A DNA stretch of 7,185 nt, taken from contig CAMDAI010000065.1 of assembly GCA_945888585.1 (NCBI GenBank), positions 1-7,185 of the forward strand, in the 5' to 3' direction. Below the pieces are notes generated by a model. It was not told the DNA's origin. It saw only the letters and a list, made by a program, of their open reading frames with translations, and made no database searches. Within the stretch, counting starts at the first letter, position 1; the number at the start of each line of letters is the position of its first letter. The position numbers and the translations under genes are program-made. Shown here in pieces: positions 1 to 6,798 of the stretch. This stretch comes from Rickettsia typhi (GTDB lineage: Bacteria; Pseudomonadota; Alphaproteobacteria; Rickettsiales; UBA1997).

Positions 1-2
1 AT

Positions 3-1151
3 TCATTTGATTTCCTTAGCGATTTTTCTGGCTTTATTATCATTTTCTAAAACATCTTCCAAAGAAGATATGTTACTGTATGGCAAACGCTCCAAAACTT
101 CTACAACTATTTTTGTTATGTCACTAAAAGCAATTTTATCATGTAAAAATCTTTCCACCGCAATTTCATTGGCAGCGTTTAAAATACAAGGCGCATTACC
201 ACCAATTTCCATTGATTCTCTTGCTAATTTTAAAGCTGGGAATTTTTTTTCATCGGGAGCAAAAAAATTAAGCGATCCAATTTTAGCTAAATCTAATTTC
301 TGATGTTTAATTGCAATTCTTTTGGGAAAACCAAGTGCGTATGAAATTGGAGTTTTCATATCCGGTTTACTCATCATTGCCAAAGTTGATCCATCTGAAT
401 AATTCACCAAACCATGAATGATTGATTCCGGATGAATTACTACATCAATTTGATTTTTATCAACCGGAAATAAATGATAGGCTTCAATCATCTCCAAGCC
501 TTTATTCATCATGGTCGCTGAATCTACTGAGATTTTTGCACCCATCTGCCAATTAGGATGTTTTATAGCCTGCTCCTTAGTGATATTTTTCATCTGTGCC
601 AAACTATATTTAAAAAATGGCCCACCGGAAGCAGTTAAAACAATATTATCAATTAAATCTAAATGATCATTTTCAAAAATTTGATAGATGGCATTATGTT
701 CAGAATCAATTGGAATAAGCTTTACTTTATGTTTTTTAGCTTCTTTTAAAATTATATCTCCAGCCGAAACCAAACATTCTTTATTAGCCAAACCAATATT
801 AGATCCAGCGCGAATTGCATTAATTGTCGGCATTAAAGCTGCCATTCCTACAATTGCAGATAAAAATAAATCACACTTAATCTGCGCCACTTCATTAATC
901 GCTGCCTCACCGGCAAGCACTTTAATTTTAGGCAAATCTTCTAAAGCTTCTTTTAATTCCAAATAGTGGTCTGGATTAGAAATTATCACATATTTTGGCA
1001 ATAACTTTCTGGCTTGAACTGCCAAACTTTTAACATCACGATTAGCAGTGAGCGCAATAATTTTATAAGATGTGGGAGAATTAAGAATTACTTCAATAGC
1101 ATTCTTACCAATTGAACCCGTAGAACCAAAGATTGAAACTGTTTTTATCAT
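3..1151 (-). CDS. dxr: 1-deoxy-D-xylulose 5-phosphate reductoisomerase
   Basis: Cytosolic enzyme of the MEP pathway that converts 1-deoxy-D-xylulose 5-phosphate to 2-C-methyl-D-erythritol 4-phosphate with NADPH and a divalent metal. The 382-residue protein has normal family length and is complete, with a TGA stop just inside the window. Seen: NADPH-binding GSTGSIG at residues 9-15; LANKE at 121-125; metal ligands D149 and E151 in PIDSEHN and E220 in NKGLE; TASGGPF at 173-179; the flexible active-site loop HPNWQMG with H198 and W201; HPESIIHG at 240-247; and PDMKTP at 263-268. All residues expected for catalysis are present. The ATG puts the Rossmann motif at the usual distance from the N-terminus; no Shine-Dalgarno sequence precedes it. 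The DNA just upstream is a decayed transposase, so this gene has lost or rebuilt its original leader. Presence of the MEP pathway argues against the genus Rickettsia. Confidence 0.97.
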   Translation of the reverse strand: MIKTVSIFGSTGSIGKNAIEVILNSPTSYKIIALTANRDVKSLAVQARKLLPKYVIISNPDHYLELKEALEDLPKIKVLAGEAAINEVAQIKCDLFLSAIVGMAALMPTINAIRAGSNIGLANKECLVSAGDIILKEAKKHKVKLIPIDSEHNAIYQIFENDHLDLIDNIVLTASGGPFFKYSLAQMKNITKEQAIKHPNWQMGAKISVDSATMMNKGLEMIEAYHLFPVDKNQIDVVIHPESIIHGLVNYSDGSTLAMMSKPDMKTPISYALGFPKRIAIKHQKLDLAKIGSLNFFAPDEKKFPALKLARESMEIGGNAPCILNAANEIAVERFLHDKIAFSDITKIVVEVLERLPYSNISSLEDVLENDNKARKIAKEIK

Positions 1152-1154
1152 TTT

Positions 1155-1715
1155 TTATTTCTTTACAAAAAACTCTTGTGCCTTACTCTTGCCAAAATCT
1201 TCACTATACAAACCTTTCAATCTTATGATGAAAATTAGGAATTTCAAATATTTAATAGTAATTTTACTAGTTTTTCAATTGATCTTAAATGCAGATCTTA
1301 AACTGCTGTTTCTGTAGTATCCGAGCTCATTTCTTTGATTTAAAAAGCAACGATATTGATCTTGAAAAGTGTAAAATTGATCAATGAATTCTTGTTGAAA
1401 TTCTGGTTTGCAAAGTAGATGTATTAACTCTTTTAAATCCTTTCACATCTCGATCTTGGCCTTTCAGTAATGTATCTTCTGATAATTGCCTTCTGATTTA
1501 GCTTCTTTAAAATAAATTACTTTCTGGCAATCATGAAAAACTAAAAATCCATATTCTCTACCAAAAAAAGTTGCGTCAATTAATAGATTTATTGTTTTTA
1601 AAATATTACCATGGGCTTGAAAATGCAGGAGAAAATCAGGTTTTTAGCCCACCATTTTTTAATTATGCCAAAAATTATGACCCTGATCGTTACACCATTA
1701 TTATGCAATATTTTT
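1155..1715 (-). pseudogene. Decayed IS256-type (Zn-binding variant, IS1249-like) transposase
   Basis: No open gene exists here, but minus-strand translation recovers pieces of a DDE transposase in the right order. A zinc-ribbon-like piece WCNDQGHNFWHN starts at about 1697. NLLIDATFFGREYGF, carrying the probable first catalytic Asp (codon 1575-1577), is followed by VIYFKEAK ending near 1497. After a frame change, NQKAIIRRYIT begins at 1498 and corresponds to the family's CHFHQxxIxxRYLT block. Back in the first frame, KDLKELIHLLCKPEF starts at 1442 and SLRSAF lies near 1287-1301. In a third frame, EIPNFHHKIERF (about 1210-1245) matches the family's IPNTTNxxxGxF. Stops interrupt the frames at several points, and the segment holding the second Asp (the xxDGRxG region) is missing between KEAK and NQKA, indicating an internal deletion. 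The N-terminal first CxxC and clear terminal inverted repeats were not found. The family call rests on recalled motifs, not on a search. Confidence 0.8.
1203..1247 (-). promoter_or_regulatory. Candidate dxr promoter elements inside the IS relic
   Basis: On the minus strand TTGAAA (1242-1247) is followed after 16 nt by TAAGAT (1220-1225). A separate good -10-like hexamer, TATAGT (1203-1208), lies about 50 nt from the dxr start but has only a poor -35 upstream. In such AT-rich DNA these matches are weak evidence. They matter only because an independent dxr promoter would have to lie in this decayed transposase; the alternative is read-through from the RNase J gene. Confidence 0.2.
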
Positions 1716-1745
1716 CGCAGTAAATAGGACTCTACAAAACTACTT

Positions 1746-3482
1746 TTATATCAATCTAATAATAACTTCCACCAGAGGTTTTTTGCCAATTAATTCGTTG
1801 ATAACTTTAGAAATATAGGTTTTAACAGTTTTTTCTAAAGTGGCTTCAATCTTGTCTAAATTAGCATTTTTCTTTTGTTTTTTAGAAAATAATTTGTCCT
1901 TTAAACCTTTTTTACCAATTCCAGCTTCTTTTAATGATGTTCTGATTTTTAAATTAACTTCTCTTTTAATTGCATTTAAAGTATCACGATCATCTTTAAA
2001 ATCATAGGCACCTGGAGCTAAAATAACCGTATCTCCAATGATATTTCCATCTCTTGAATCAATCACAGCATTTACAATAACAATTCCAGAATGCTCTAAC
2101 TTCTTTCTGGTTTTAATTATTTCACCATTAATCGGAACCAACTGTCTACCATCAACTCCTAAATATCCCGTTTGCACAACACCAATGATTTCACTATCAG
2201 TTTTAGATAAACGAACCACTGAACCATTTTCAACTGTGATAACTTTTTTTACACCCATTTCTTTGGCTAAAGCACAGTGGCTTTGAATATGAACAAATTC
2301 TCCATGAACCGGAACTGCAATTTGCGGCTTAGCTAAATCATACATTTCACGAAGTTCATCTTGATTAGGATGTCCTGAAACATGAACAAAATGATCTTTT
2401 TCAGTAATTACCGTAATTTTTCTTCTGGCAAAATCATTGAATAAACTGAAAATAGCTTTTTCATTTCCCGGAATAATTTTGGAAGAAAAAATCATAGTAT
2501 CACCAGCCGCAAAGCGGATAGTTGGATTAGCATCATTAGCAATTTTTCGAGCCGATGCCATTGGCTCTCCCTGACAACCTGTAGCCAAAACTAAAATTTC
2601 ATTCTTGGAATAATTTTTAAGTTCACGATCAGAAATTATATTATCAAAACCTTCGAAATATCCTGATCTCTTAGCAACTTCCACAATTCTATGAAGTGAA
2701 AAGCCAGCTAATACAACCTTTCTACCACAAGCTTTGGCAACTCTAGCAATAGTATTAACTCTGGCAATATTGGAAGCAAAAGTGGTAATTCCAACCATAT
2801 GTTCACATTTTCCAACAATTTCTCTTAAGCTTTCATACAAATCACCTTCAGATCTTGATCTTCCAGGGCTTAAGGCATTAGTTGAATCGCAAATTAAAGC
2901 TAAAATATCTCCCCGATCACCATAGGATTTTATTTTTTCTTTTTCGGAAATATTTCCAATAACCGGATCTGGATCAAACTTCCAATCGCCACTGTGAAGA
3001 ATATTGCCATGATTGGTTTTAATCATTAAAGCATTCATCTCAGGAACTGAGTGGGTTAAACCAATGAATTCAATTTTAAATGGATCTAAATCCAATTCCT
3101 TACTTGGATCAATTATTACAATTTTAACTTCTCTGGCAAAAGGAAATTCTTCTAATTTAGAGCGTAGAAACTTAGCGGTAAAATTAGAAGTATATATTGT
3201 TATACCAAGCTCTTGCCATAAATATTGCACTGCACCCAAATGATCTTCATGGATATGAGTAAGAATTAATCCAACAATATTTTTCTTCTGATCACGAGCA
3301 AAAGTAATATCTGGTGCCAACATATCAATTCCCGGAACATCATGAGCAAATCCAAGCCCCAAATCCACCATCAACCACTTACCATTTAAGTGATACATAT
3401 TAACATTCATGCCAATTTCACCGGCACCACCAAGCGGGGTAAATAAAAGTTCTGAATGATGTTTTTTTAAATTAATGTTCAT
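1746..3482 (-). CDS. rnj: Ribonuclease J (beta-CASP metallo-beta-lactamase RNase)
   Basis: Cytosolic RNase with 5'-3' exonuclease and endonuclease activity in mRNA decay and rRNA maturation. The 578 residues are near the usual 550-560, with a lysine-rich stretch near 520-540 and a C-terminal domain ending in VEVIIRLI. Seen: N-terminal beta-lactamase core with PLGGAGEIGMN (16-26); zinc motif THIHEDH (75-81) supplying H76, H78, D80 and H81; H144 in THSVPE; D166 in LHSGDW; a beta-CASP insert beginning near CDSTNAL (198-204) and including TGCQGE (301-306); HVSGHPNQDE (367-376) with H371; and PVHGE with H393. The catalytic set is complete. The start is 8 nt after the DUF4145 stop with no Shine-Dalgarno, so it is probably co-transcribed with that gene. 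RNase J next to coaX is a familiar alphaproteobacterial arrangement. No hairpin with a T-run follows the stop. Confidence 0.96.
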   Translation of the reverse strand: MNINLKKHHSELLFTPLGGAGEIGMNVNMYHLNGKWLMVDLGLGFAHDVPGIDMLAPDITFARDQKKNIVGLILTHIHEDHLGAVQYLWQELGITIYTSNFTAKFLRSKLEEFPFAREVKIVIIDPSKELDLDPFKIEFIGLTHSVPEMNALMIKTNHGNILHSGDWKFDPDPVIGNISEKEKIKSYGDRGDILALICDSTNALSPGRSRSEGDLYESLREIVGKCEHMVGITTFASNIARVNTIARVAKACGRKVVLAGFSLHRIVEVAKRSGYFEGFDNIISDRELKNYSKNEILVLATGCQGEPMASARKIANDANPTIRFAAGDTMIFSSKIIPGNEKAIFSLFNDFARRKITVITEKDHFVHVSGHPNQDELREMYDLAKPQIAVPVHGEFVHIQSHCALAKEMGVKKVITVENGSVVRLSKTDSEIIGVVQTGYLGVDGRQLVPINGEIIKTRKKLEHSGIVIVNAVIDSRDGNIIGDTVILAPGAYDFKDDRDTLNAIKREVNLKIRTSLKEAGIGKKGLKDKLFSKKQKKNANLDKIEATLEKTVKTYISKVINELIGKKPLVEVIIRLI

Positions 3483-3490
3483 TTTTGTTT

Positions 3491-4141
3491 TTAATTGTTT
3501 GTTTCATTTTTGATTTTGATGCCTTTCAATTTATCCGAAGGTAAATTATTAAACATAACCTCATGCTCTTTAACATCGGTTATTCTATTGGTAGCAATTC
3601 GATTAATTAGATAAAATAACTTAACAGCCGTTTCTTTATCATCTTTTAAATTCATCTCTCCGATATGAACCGCCTCATTTCCAATAACTCTAACTATGTG
3701 CAAAGCTTGTTCTATTTCTTTTGGCATACCTTCATTGACCAAATGAGAAATATTTTCATGTAATTTGCCAGCTTTATTTCCTGATTTTTCACATAATTCT
3801 CTACATAATTTATCAAGAATTAGTCTAAGTAGAGCACAAGAACCTCTCGGAGATTTATGAACTATTGATGCAGCTTCTAAATAATCCTTCTTAATATCTT
3901 CATTTAAATCTTGATTAGGTGATTCTATCCCTGAATCATCAGGATAAATCATTCTTTGATCTTGCCAAACTGAATGCTCCTTACATCTACTACAAATTGC
4001 AATAAATAAATCTTTAGCATATACTACATGCACTCCCATACTATCAATTAATTGATTCCACTTTTGCATAGCATAAGTACCACAATGCGGGCAATGAAAT
4101 CCATCTAATTTATAAATTGGAGCAATATAATTTTTACTCAT
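3491..4141 (-). CDS. Zinc-ribbon plus DUF4145 domain protein of unknown function
   Basis: Predicted soluble protein of 216 residues; no enzyme activity can be assigned. The N-terminal third has two knuckles, CPHC (17-20) and CSRC (50-53), which would bind one zinc as a split zinc ribbon. A linker rich in Asp and Asn leads into a DUF4145-type helical domain at about 82-185, recognised by the DYLEAASI and KSPRGSCALLRLILDKL blocks (86-112), a KLHENISHLVNEG helix (126-138), and the RVIGNEAVH signature (151-159). The tail after about 190 is polar and basic. DUF4145 occurs alone or attached to nuclease and restriction-type proteins elsewhere, so a nucleic-acid-related role is possible but not shown. 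It sits 8 nt upstream of RNase J, suggesting one transcript, and has a candidate promoter of its own. It splits the coaX-RNase J pair that is adjacent in many Alphaproteobacteria. Confidence 0.85.
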   Translation of the reverse strand: MSKNYIAPIYKLDGFHCPHCGTYAMQKWNQLIDSMGVHVVYAKDLFIAICSRCKEHSVWQDQRMIYPDDSGIESPNQDLNEDIKKDYLEAASIVHKSPRGSCALLRLILDKLCRELCEKSGNKAGKLHENISHLVNEGMPKEIEQALHIVRVIGNEAVHIGEMNLKDDKETAVKLFYLINRIATNRITDVKEHEVMFNNLPSDKLKGIKIKNETNN

Positions 4142-4173
4142 TAAATTTAAAAAATAATTTTAACTAAATTCAT

Positions 4174-4203
4174 ATATTACAAATCGGCTTTTACAAAGAA
4201 CAA
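4174..4203 (-). promoter_or_regulatory. Candidate sigma-70 promoter for DUF4145-rnj
   Basis: Minus strand TTGTTC (4198-4203), 18-nt spacer, TAATAT (4174-4179). The -10 lies 32 nt before the DUF4145 start codon, giving an expected leader of about 25 nt. Hexamer matches are fair, but AT-rich background makes chance matches common. It would let this gene and RNase J be expressed independently of aspartate aminotransferase-coaX. Confidence 0.4.
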
Positions 4204-4265
4204 TGAGGTATTTTGTTTTTTATAGCGTAATAATTCAAAATATATGAGAAATAAAAATGACCTGA

Positions 4266-4305
4266 GTAAGTGGTAACTTACACAGCCACAGCAACTTGTA
4301 AGTCA
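4266..4305 (-). repeat. Inverted-repeat cluster after coaX; possible attenuator or weak terminator
   Basis: GTAAGT (4266-4271) and ACTTAC (4276-4281) form a perfect 6-bp stem with a 4-nt loop. The same ACTTAC can instead pair with a second GTAAGT at 4298-4303. That alternative stem extends to 8 bp on the minus-strand RNA using one G-U wobble, whereas the plus-strand RNA would have an A-C mismatch there, which favours function on the minus-strand transcript. The loop between contains a tandem CACAGC duplication (4281-4292). The location, 25-65 nt past the coaX stop, suits a terminator or attenuator, and a T-rich stretch follows after several nt, too far for a classic intrinsic terminator. Confidence 0.4.
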
Positions 4306-4329
4306 GTTCAAAATAAAAATTATGATTTG

Positions 4330-5103
4330 TTACAAAGCTTGATTATTTTGATAAATCATCCTTAATCCTTCTAAAGTTAGATCTGGCTCAACATAATTTA
4401 CTTCTGGAATTGAATTTTCAAAAACACTAAGCAATCCACCGGTAATAATTACTTTCATTTCTTTTCCATATTCATCTTTAATTCTTTTAATCAAACCCTC
4501 AACCAAACTTATATAACCAAAATAAATTCCAGAATTAATAGCTTCAAAGGTTGATTTGCCAATGACATGTTCTTGCTTTTTCAACTGAATTTTTGGTAAT
4601 TGGGCCGTCATATCATGCAAAATTTTAATTGATAAATTTACACCGGGAGAAATAACGCCGCCTAAATATTCGCCATTTTCTCCAACAACATCAAAAGTTG
4701 TAGCAGTTCCAAAATCAACAATTATAAGATTACCGCCAAATTTTTTATATCCGCAAATTGAATTAACCAATCGATCAAAGCCCACTTCCTTTTTATTTTT
4801 AACTTGAATATCAATATCTAATTTAACTGATTTTTCACCCAAAATTAAAACTTCTCCATTATAGAATTTTTTAACTGCATCGCTAATAACACTAGTTAAT
4901 GATGGCACTACCGAAGAAATAATCACGCCAGAAATTTTTAGGCAATCAATCGAATTGGTCAGAAATAACTCAATAATATCGACTGCGTAGATTTCAGAAT
5001 TTTTATTTTTATCGCTATTTAAACGCCATTTTTGGATCAAATTTTCATCAGAAAACAAACCAAAAACTGTGTTGGTGTTACCAATATCAATTGCAAGTAA
5101 CAT
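4330..5103 (-). CDS. coaX: Type III pantothenate kinase
   Basis: Cytosolic kinase that phosphorylates pantothenate with ATP, the first step of coenzyme A synthesis; type III enzymes belong to the ASKHA superfamily and are not feedback-inhibited by CoA. The 257 residues are the normal length. Seen: phosphate-binding DIGNTN (6-11), SSVVPSLT (63-70), EVGFDR (106-111) of the pantothenate site, DFGTATTFD (130-138) with the catalytic-type Asp, GGVISPG (148-154), ITGG (220-223) and PDLTLEGL (240-247). All signature motifs are intact. The ATG is 7 nt after the upstream aminotransferase stop and has no Shine-Dalgarno, so expression probably depends on that transcript. In many Alphaproteobacteria coaX lies between birA and the RNase J gene; here RNase J is still downstream, with one gene inserted, while birA is not the upstream neighbour. 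Confidence 0.96.
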   Translation of the reverse strand: MLLAIDIGNTNTVFGLFSDENLIQKWRLNSDKNKNSEIYAVDIIELFLTNSIDCLKISGVIISSVVPSLTSVISDAVKKFYNGEVLILGEKSVKLDIDIQVKNKKEVGFDRLVNSICGYKKFGGNLIIVDFGTATTFDVVGENGEYLGGVISPGVNLSIKILHDMTAQLPKIQLKKQEHVIGKSTFEAINSGIYFGYISLVEGLIKRIKDEYGKEMKVIITGGLLSVFENSIPEVNYVEPDLTLEGLRMIYQNNQAL

Positions 5104-5110
5104 GATGGAT

Positions 5111-6313
5111 CTATTTTAACAATTGACAGGCTTTAGCAATTCGCTCCATTGCATTTTTTAAGAAATCTTCCGAAGCAGCATAAGAAATTCTAAAAAACCC
5201 TTCTGCACCAAAAGCAATTCCAGGAACAACAGCAACTAAAGCTTCTTCTAAAATGTAACTGGCAAAATCATTGGAATTTTTAATTACTTCACCTTTAGGA
5301 GTTTTTTTACCAAATAAACCTTCACAAGATGGAAATACATAGAATGCTCCGTTAGGCATATTGCAATTAATTCCATCAACAGCATTTAACATTTTAACTA
5401 CCATATCACGACGATTTTGGAAAACTTGCTTGCTGCTGTTAATGTAATCTTGTGGACCATTCAAAGCCTCAACTGAAGCAGCTTGACTAATTGATGATGG
5501 AGAAGAAGTGCTCTGAGATTGAATAGTGGACATCGCTTTAATTAAAGAAGCATTGCCAGCGCCATATCCAATTCTCCAACCCGTCATAGCATAAGCTTTG
5601 GAAACCCCATTTACGATTAAAATACGATCTTTTAATTTAGGTTCAATTTCTGCAAGAGTGGCAAATTTTAAGCCATCAAAAATTAAATGTTCATAAATAT
5701 CATCTGATAAAATATGAATTTGAGGATATTTTAAAAACACATCGGCTAAAGCACGAAGCTCTGCTTTATTATAACATGCACCAGTTGGATTACTTGGAGA
5801 ATTTAAAATTAACCATTTAGTTTTGTCAGTAATTTTCTTTTCTAAATCAGCTGGTAAAATCTTGAAATTAGTTTCAGCTTTGCCATCAACCACTACTGGA
5901 GTTCCACCCGCAAGCAAAACCATATCTGGATAGGAAACCCAATAAGGTGCTGGAACAATAACTTCATCACCAGCATTTAGAGTAGCTACTAAAGCATTAT
6001 AAATAACCTGTTTAGCACCAGTTCCAACTGTGATTTCATTTAAATTATATTCAATACCATTTTCTCTTTTGAATTTAGCTATAATAGCTTTTTTAAGAGA
6101 AGCTGTTCCATCTACCGCAGTATATTTGGTATCTCCAGCTTTAATTGCTTTAATTGCAGCTTCTTTAATATTTTCCGGAGTATCAAAATCAGGCTCACCC
6201 ATTCCTAAGCTAATAATATCTTTGCCTTGTGCTTTTAATTCAGCAGCTTTCATGCTTACGGCAATAGTTGGAGAAGGTTTTATATTAGAAAGATTATTTG
6301 ATAAAAATGACAT
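5111..6313 (-). CDS. aspC: Aspartate aminotransferase, PLP fold type I, class Ib
   Basis: Cytosolic PLP enzyme interconverting aspartate and 2-oxoglutarate with oxaloacetate and glutamate. The 400-residue length and architecture match the bacterial class Ib (Thermus/Rhizobium-like) group. Seen: N-terminal IKPSPTIAVS (11-20), GMGEPDFDTP (37-46), YTAVDGT (64-70), the Y124-W125 pair that stacks near PLP, NSPSNPTG (171-178) with N175, SDDIYEHL (203-210) with the PLP-ring Asp and Y207, the Schiff-base lysine K239 in GVSKAYAMTGWRIGYG, phosphate-binding R247, and carboxylate-binding R375 in FRISYA. Some enzymes of this class also use prephenate, which cannot be decided here. The symbol is by function; aatA is used in Rickettsiales. 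It is the first gene of the minus-strand block, 7 nt before coaX, with a candidate promoter at 6357-6385. Confidence 0.95.
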   Translation of the reverse strand: MSFLSNNLSNIKPSPTIAVSMKAAELKAQGKDIISLGMGEPDFDTPENIKEAAIKAIKAGDTKYTAVDGTASLKKAIIAKFKRENGIEYNLNEITVGTGAKQVIYNALVATLNAGDEVIVPAPYWVSYPDMVLLAGGTPVVVDGKAETNFKILPADLEKKITDKTKWLILNSPSNPTGACYNKAELRALADVFLKYPQIHILSDDIYEHLIFDGLKFATLAEIEPKLKDRILIVNGVSKAYAMTGWRIGYGAGNASLIKAMSTIQSQSTSSPSSISQAASVEALNGPQDYINSSKQVFQNRRDMVVKMLNAVDGINCNMPNGAFYVFPSCEGLFGKKTPKGEVIKNSNDFASYILEEALVAVVPGIAFGAEGFFRISYAASEDFLKNAMERIAKACQLLK

Positions 6314-6350
6314 GATTATTACTTTTAAAAAATTGGTATATTGGATGATT

Positions 6351-6398
6351 TGAGTGATTAGATGTGGATGTAAATGTAATTACAAAACTAATTACTCA
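6351..6398. repeat. Operator-like inverted repeats in the divergent promoter region
   Basis: GTAATTA (6376-6382), 6-nt spacer CAAAAC, TAATTAC (6389-6395) is a perfect 7-bp dyad. The right arm extended as TAATTACTCA (6389-6398) also pairs with TGAGTGATTA at 6351-6360 with 9 of 10 bases. One dyad covers the -35 of the leftward promoter and the outer repeat runs into its -10 region, the position expected of a regulator-binding site. The alternatives are chance in AT-rich DNA or a structured leader. Confidence 0.35.
6357..6385 (-). promoter_or_regulatory. Candidate sigma-70 promoter for aspC-coaX
   Basis: Minus strand TTGTAA (6380-6385), exactly 17-nt spacer, TCTAAT (6357-6362, 5 of 6 match to consensus). 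The expected transcript would begin about 37 nt before the aminotransferase ATG. The -35 lies inside a perfect palindrome (6376-6395). This is the best promoter match in the window. Confidence 0.5.
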
Positions 6399-6411
6399 GG
6401 GCACTTAACAA

Positions 6412-6440
6412 TTGACTTTTGGTTTATATTTTGATTTATT
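6412..6440 (+). promoter_or_regulatory. Candidate sigma-70 promoter for virB3-aspS
   Basis: Plus strand TTGACT (6412-6417, 5 of 6 match), 17-nt spacer, TTTATT (6435-6440, 4 of 6 match). The start codon of virB3 is 41 nt beyond the -10, giving an expected leader of about 35 nt. No Shine-Dalgarno is visible in that leader. Confidence 0.45.
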
Positions 6441-6481
6441 CCATTTGTCAATTTAAATGAAGAAAAACCTACATTAATTCT

Positions 6482-6781
6482 ATGGCTCACGGAAATATCG
6501 GAACTGACGCTTTGTTCCTTGGTTTAACTAGGCCTCCAATGCTTTTTGGAGTAAGTTATACTTTTGCTGCAGTTAATGGCATTGTTTCTCTTTTGGCTTT
6601 TATTATTACTAATAGTTTCTTCTATTTATTGGTGCTTTTGCCTGCAATTCATATGGCTTGCTGGTTTTTATGCTTAAAAGAACCAAGAGCAATGGAATTA
6701 TTTCTAGCCAAAGTTTCTAAATGCAATATCTGCCGTAATAGAATCTATCATGGCGGTGCCAATTCTTATGATGTTTATTAA
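6482..6781 (+). CDS. virB3: VirB3-family type IV secretion inner-membrane protein
   Basis: Small inner-membrane subunit of the VirB/Rvh type IV secretion machine; in the family it works with the VirB4 ATPase. The 99 residues are normal length and the protein is intact. Seen: a short cytosolic N-terminus; the family hallmark LFLGLTRPPMLFGVSYT (11-27); two hydrophobic segments at about 21-43 and 45-65; and a polar C-terminus (66-99) with a CNIC pair (81-84) and RIYHGGANSYDVY. The ATG is favoured because LTRPP falls at the usual distance from the N-terminus. In Rickettsiales virB3 is normally followed by virB4 and virB6; here the next gene is aspS, 17 nt downstream on the same strand, so this copy is either a lone relocated virB3 or an extra one. 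It probably has its own promoter. Confidence 0.88.
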   Translation: MAHGNIGTDALFLGLTRPPMLFGVSYTFAAVNGIVSLLAFIITNSFFYLLVLLPAIHMACWFLCLKEPRAMELFLAKVSKCNICRNRIYHGGANSYDVY

Positions 6782-6798
6782 ATAATTTTCAAATTAAA

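Noticed and set aside
1072..1317. 81-codon plus-strand open frame across the dxr start
   Set aside because: It overlaps the conserved dxr N-terminus antisense, then reads low-complexity AT-rich sequence through the transposase relic; no recognisable domain.
1509..1723. Plus-strand open stretch ending YFSQ-stop near 1723 that looks protein-like
   Set aside because: It is antisense to the transposase relic, has no start with family-like N-terminus, and the minus strand carries the recognisable transposase blocks.
1158..1735. Possible IS terminal repeats: ACTCTACAAAACT near 1730 and CTTTACAAAAAACT near 1165
   Set aside because: The two are similar but in the same orientation, not inverted, and are A-rich; they cannot be called IS ends.
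2038..2286. Open frame on the plus strand inside the RNase J gene, with similar ones at 2734-2925 and 3013-3243
   Set aside because: All are antisense shadows of conserved RNase J coding sequence with no domain or start signal of their own.
4260..4315. tRNA-like look: a D-arm-like AAGTGGTAA loop and a later GTTCAAA resembling a T-loop
   Set aside because: No acceptor stem, no anticodon arm and no T-stem pairing around GTTCAAA; more simply explained by the inverted repeats.
6030..6353. 107-codon plus-strand open frame over the start of the aminotransferase gene
   Set aside because: It is antisense to conserved aminotransferase sequence; hydrophobic composition is the expected mirror of that coding strand.
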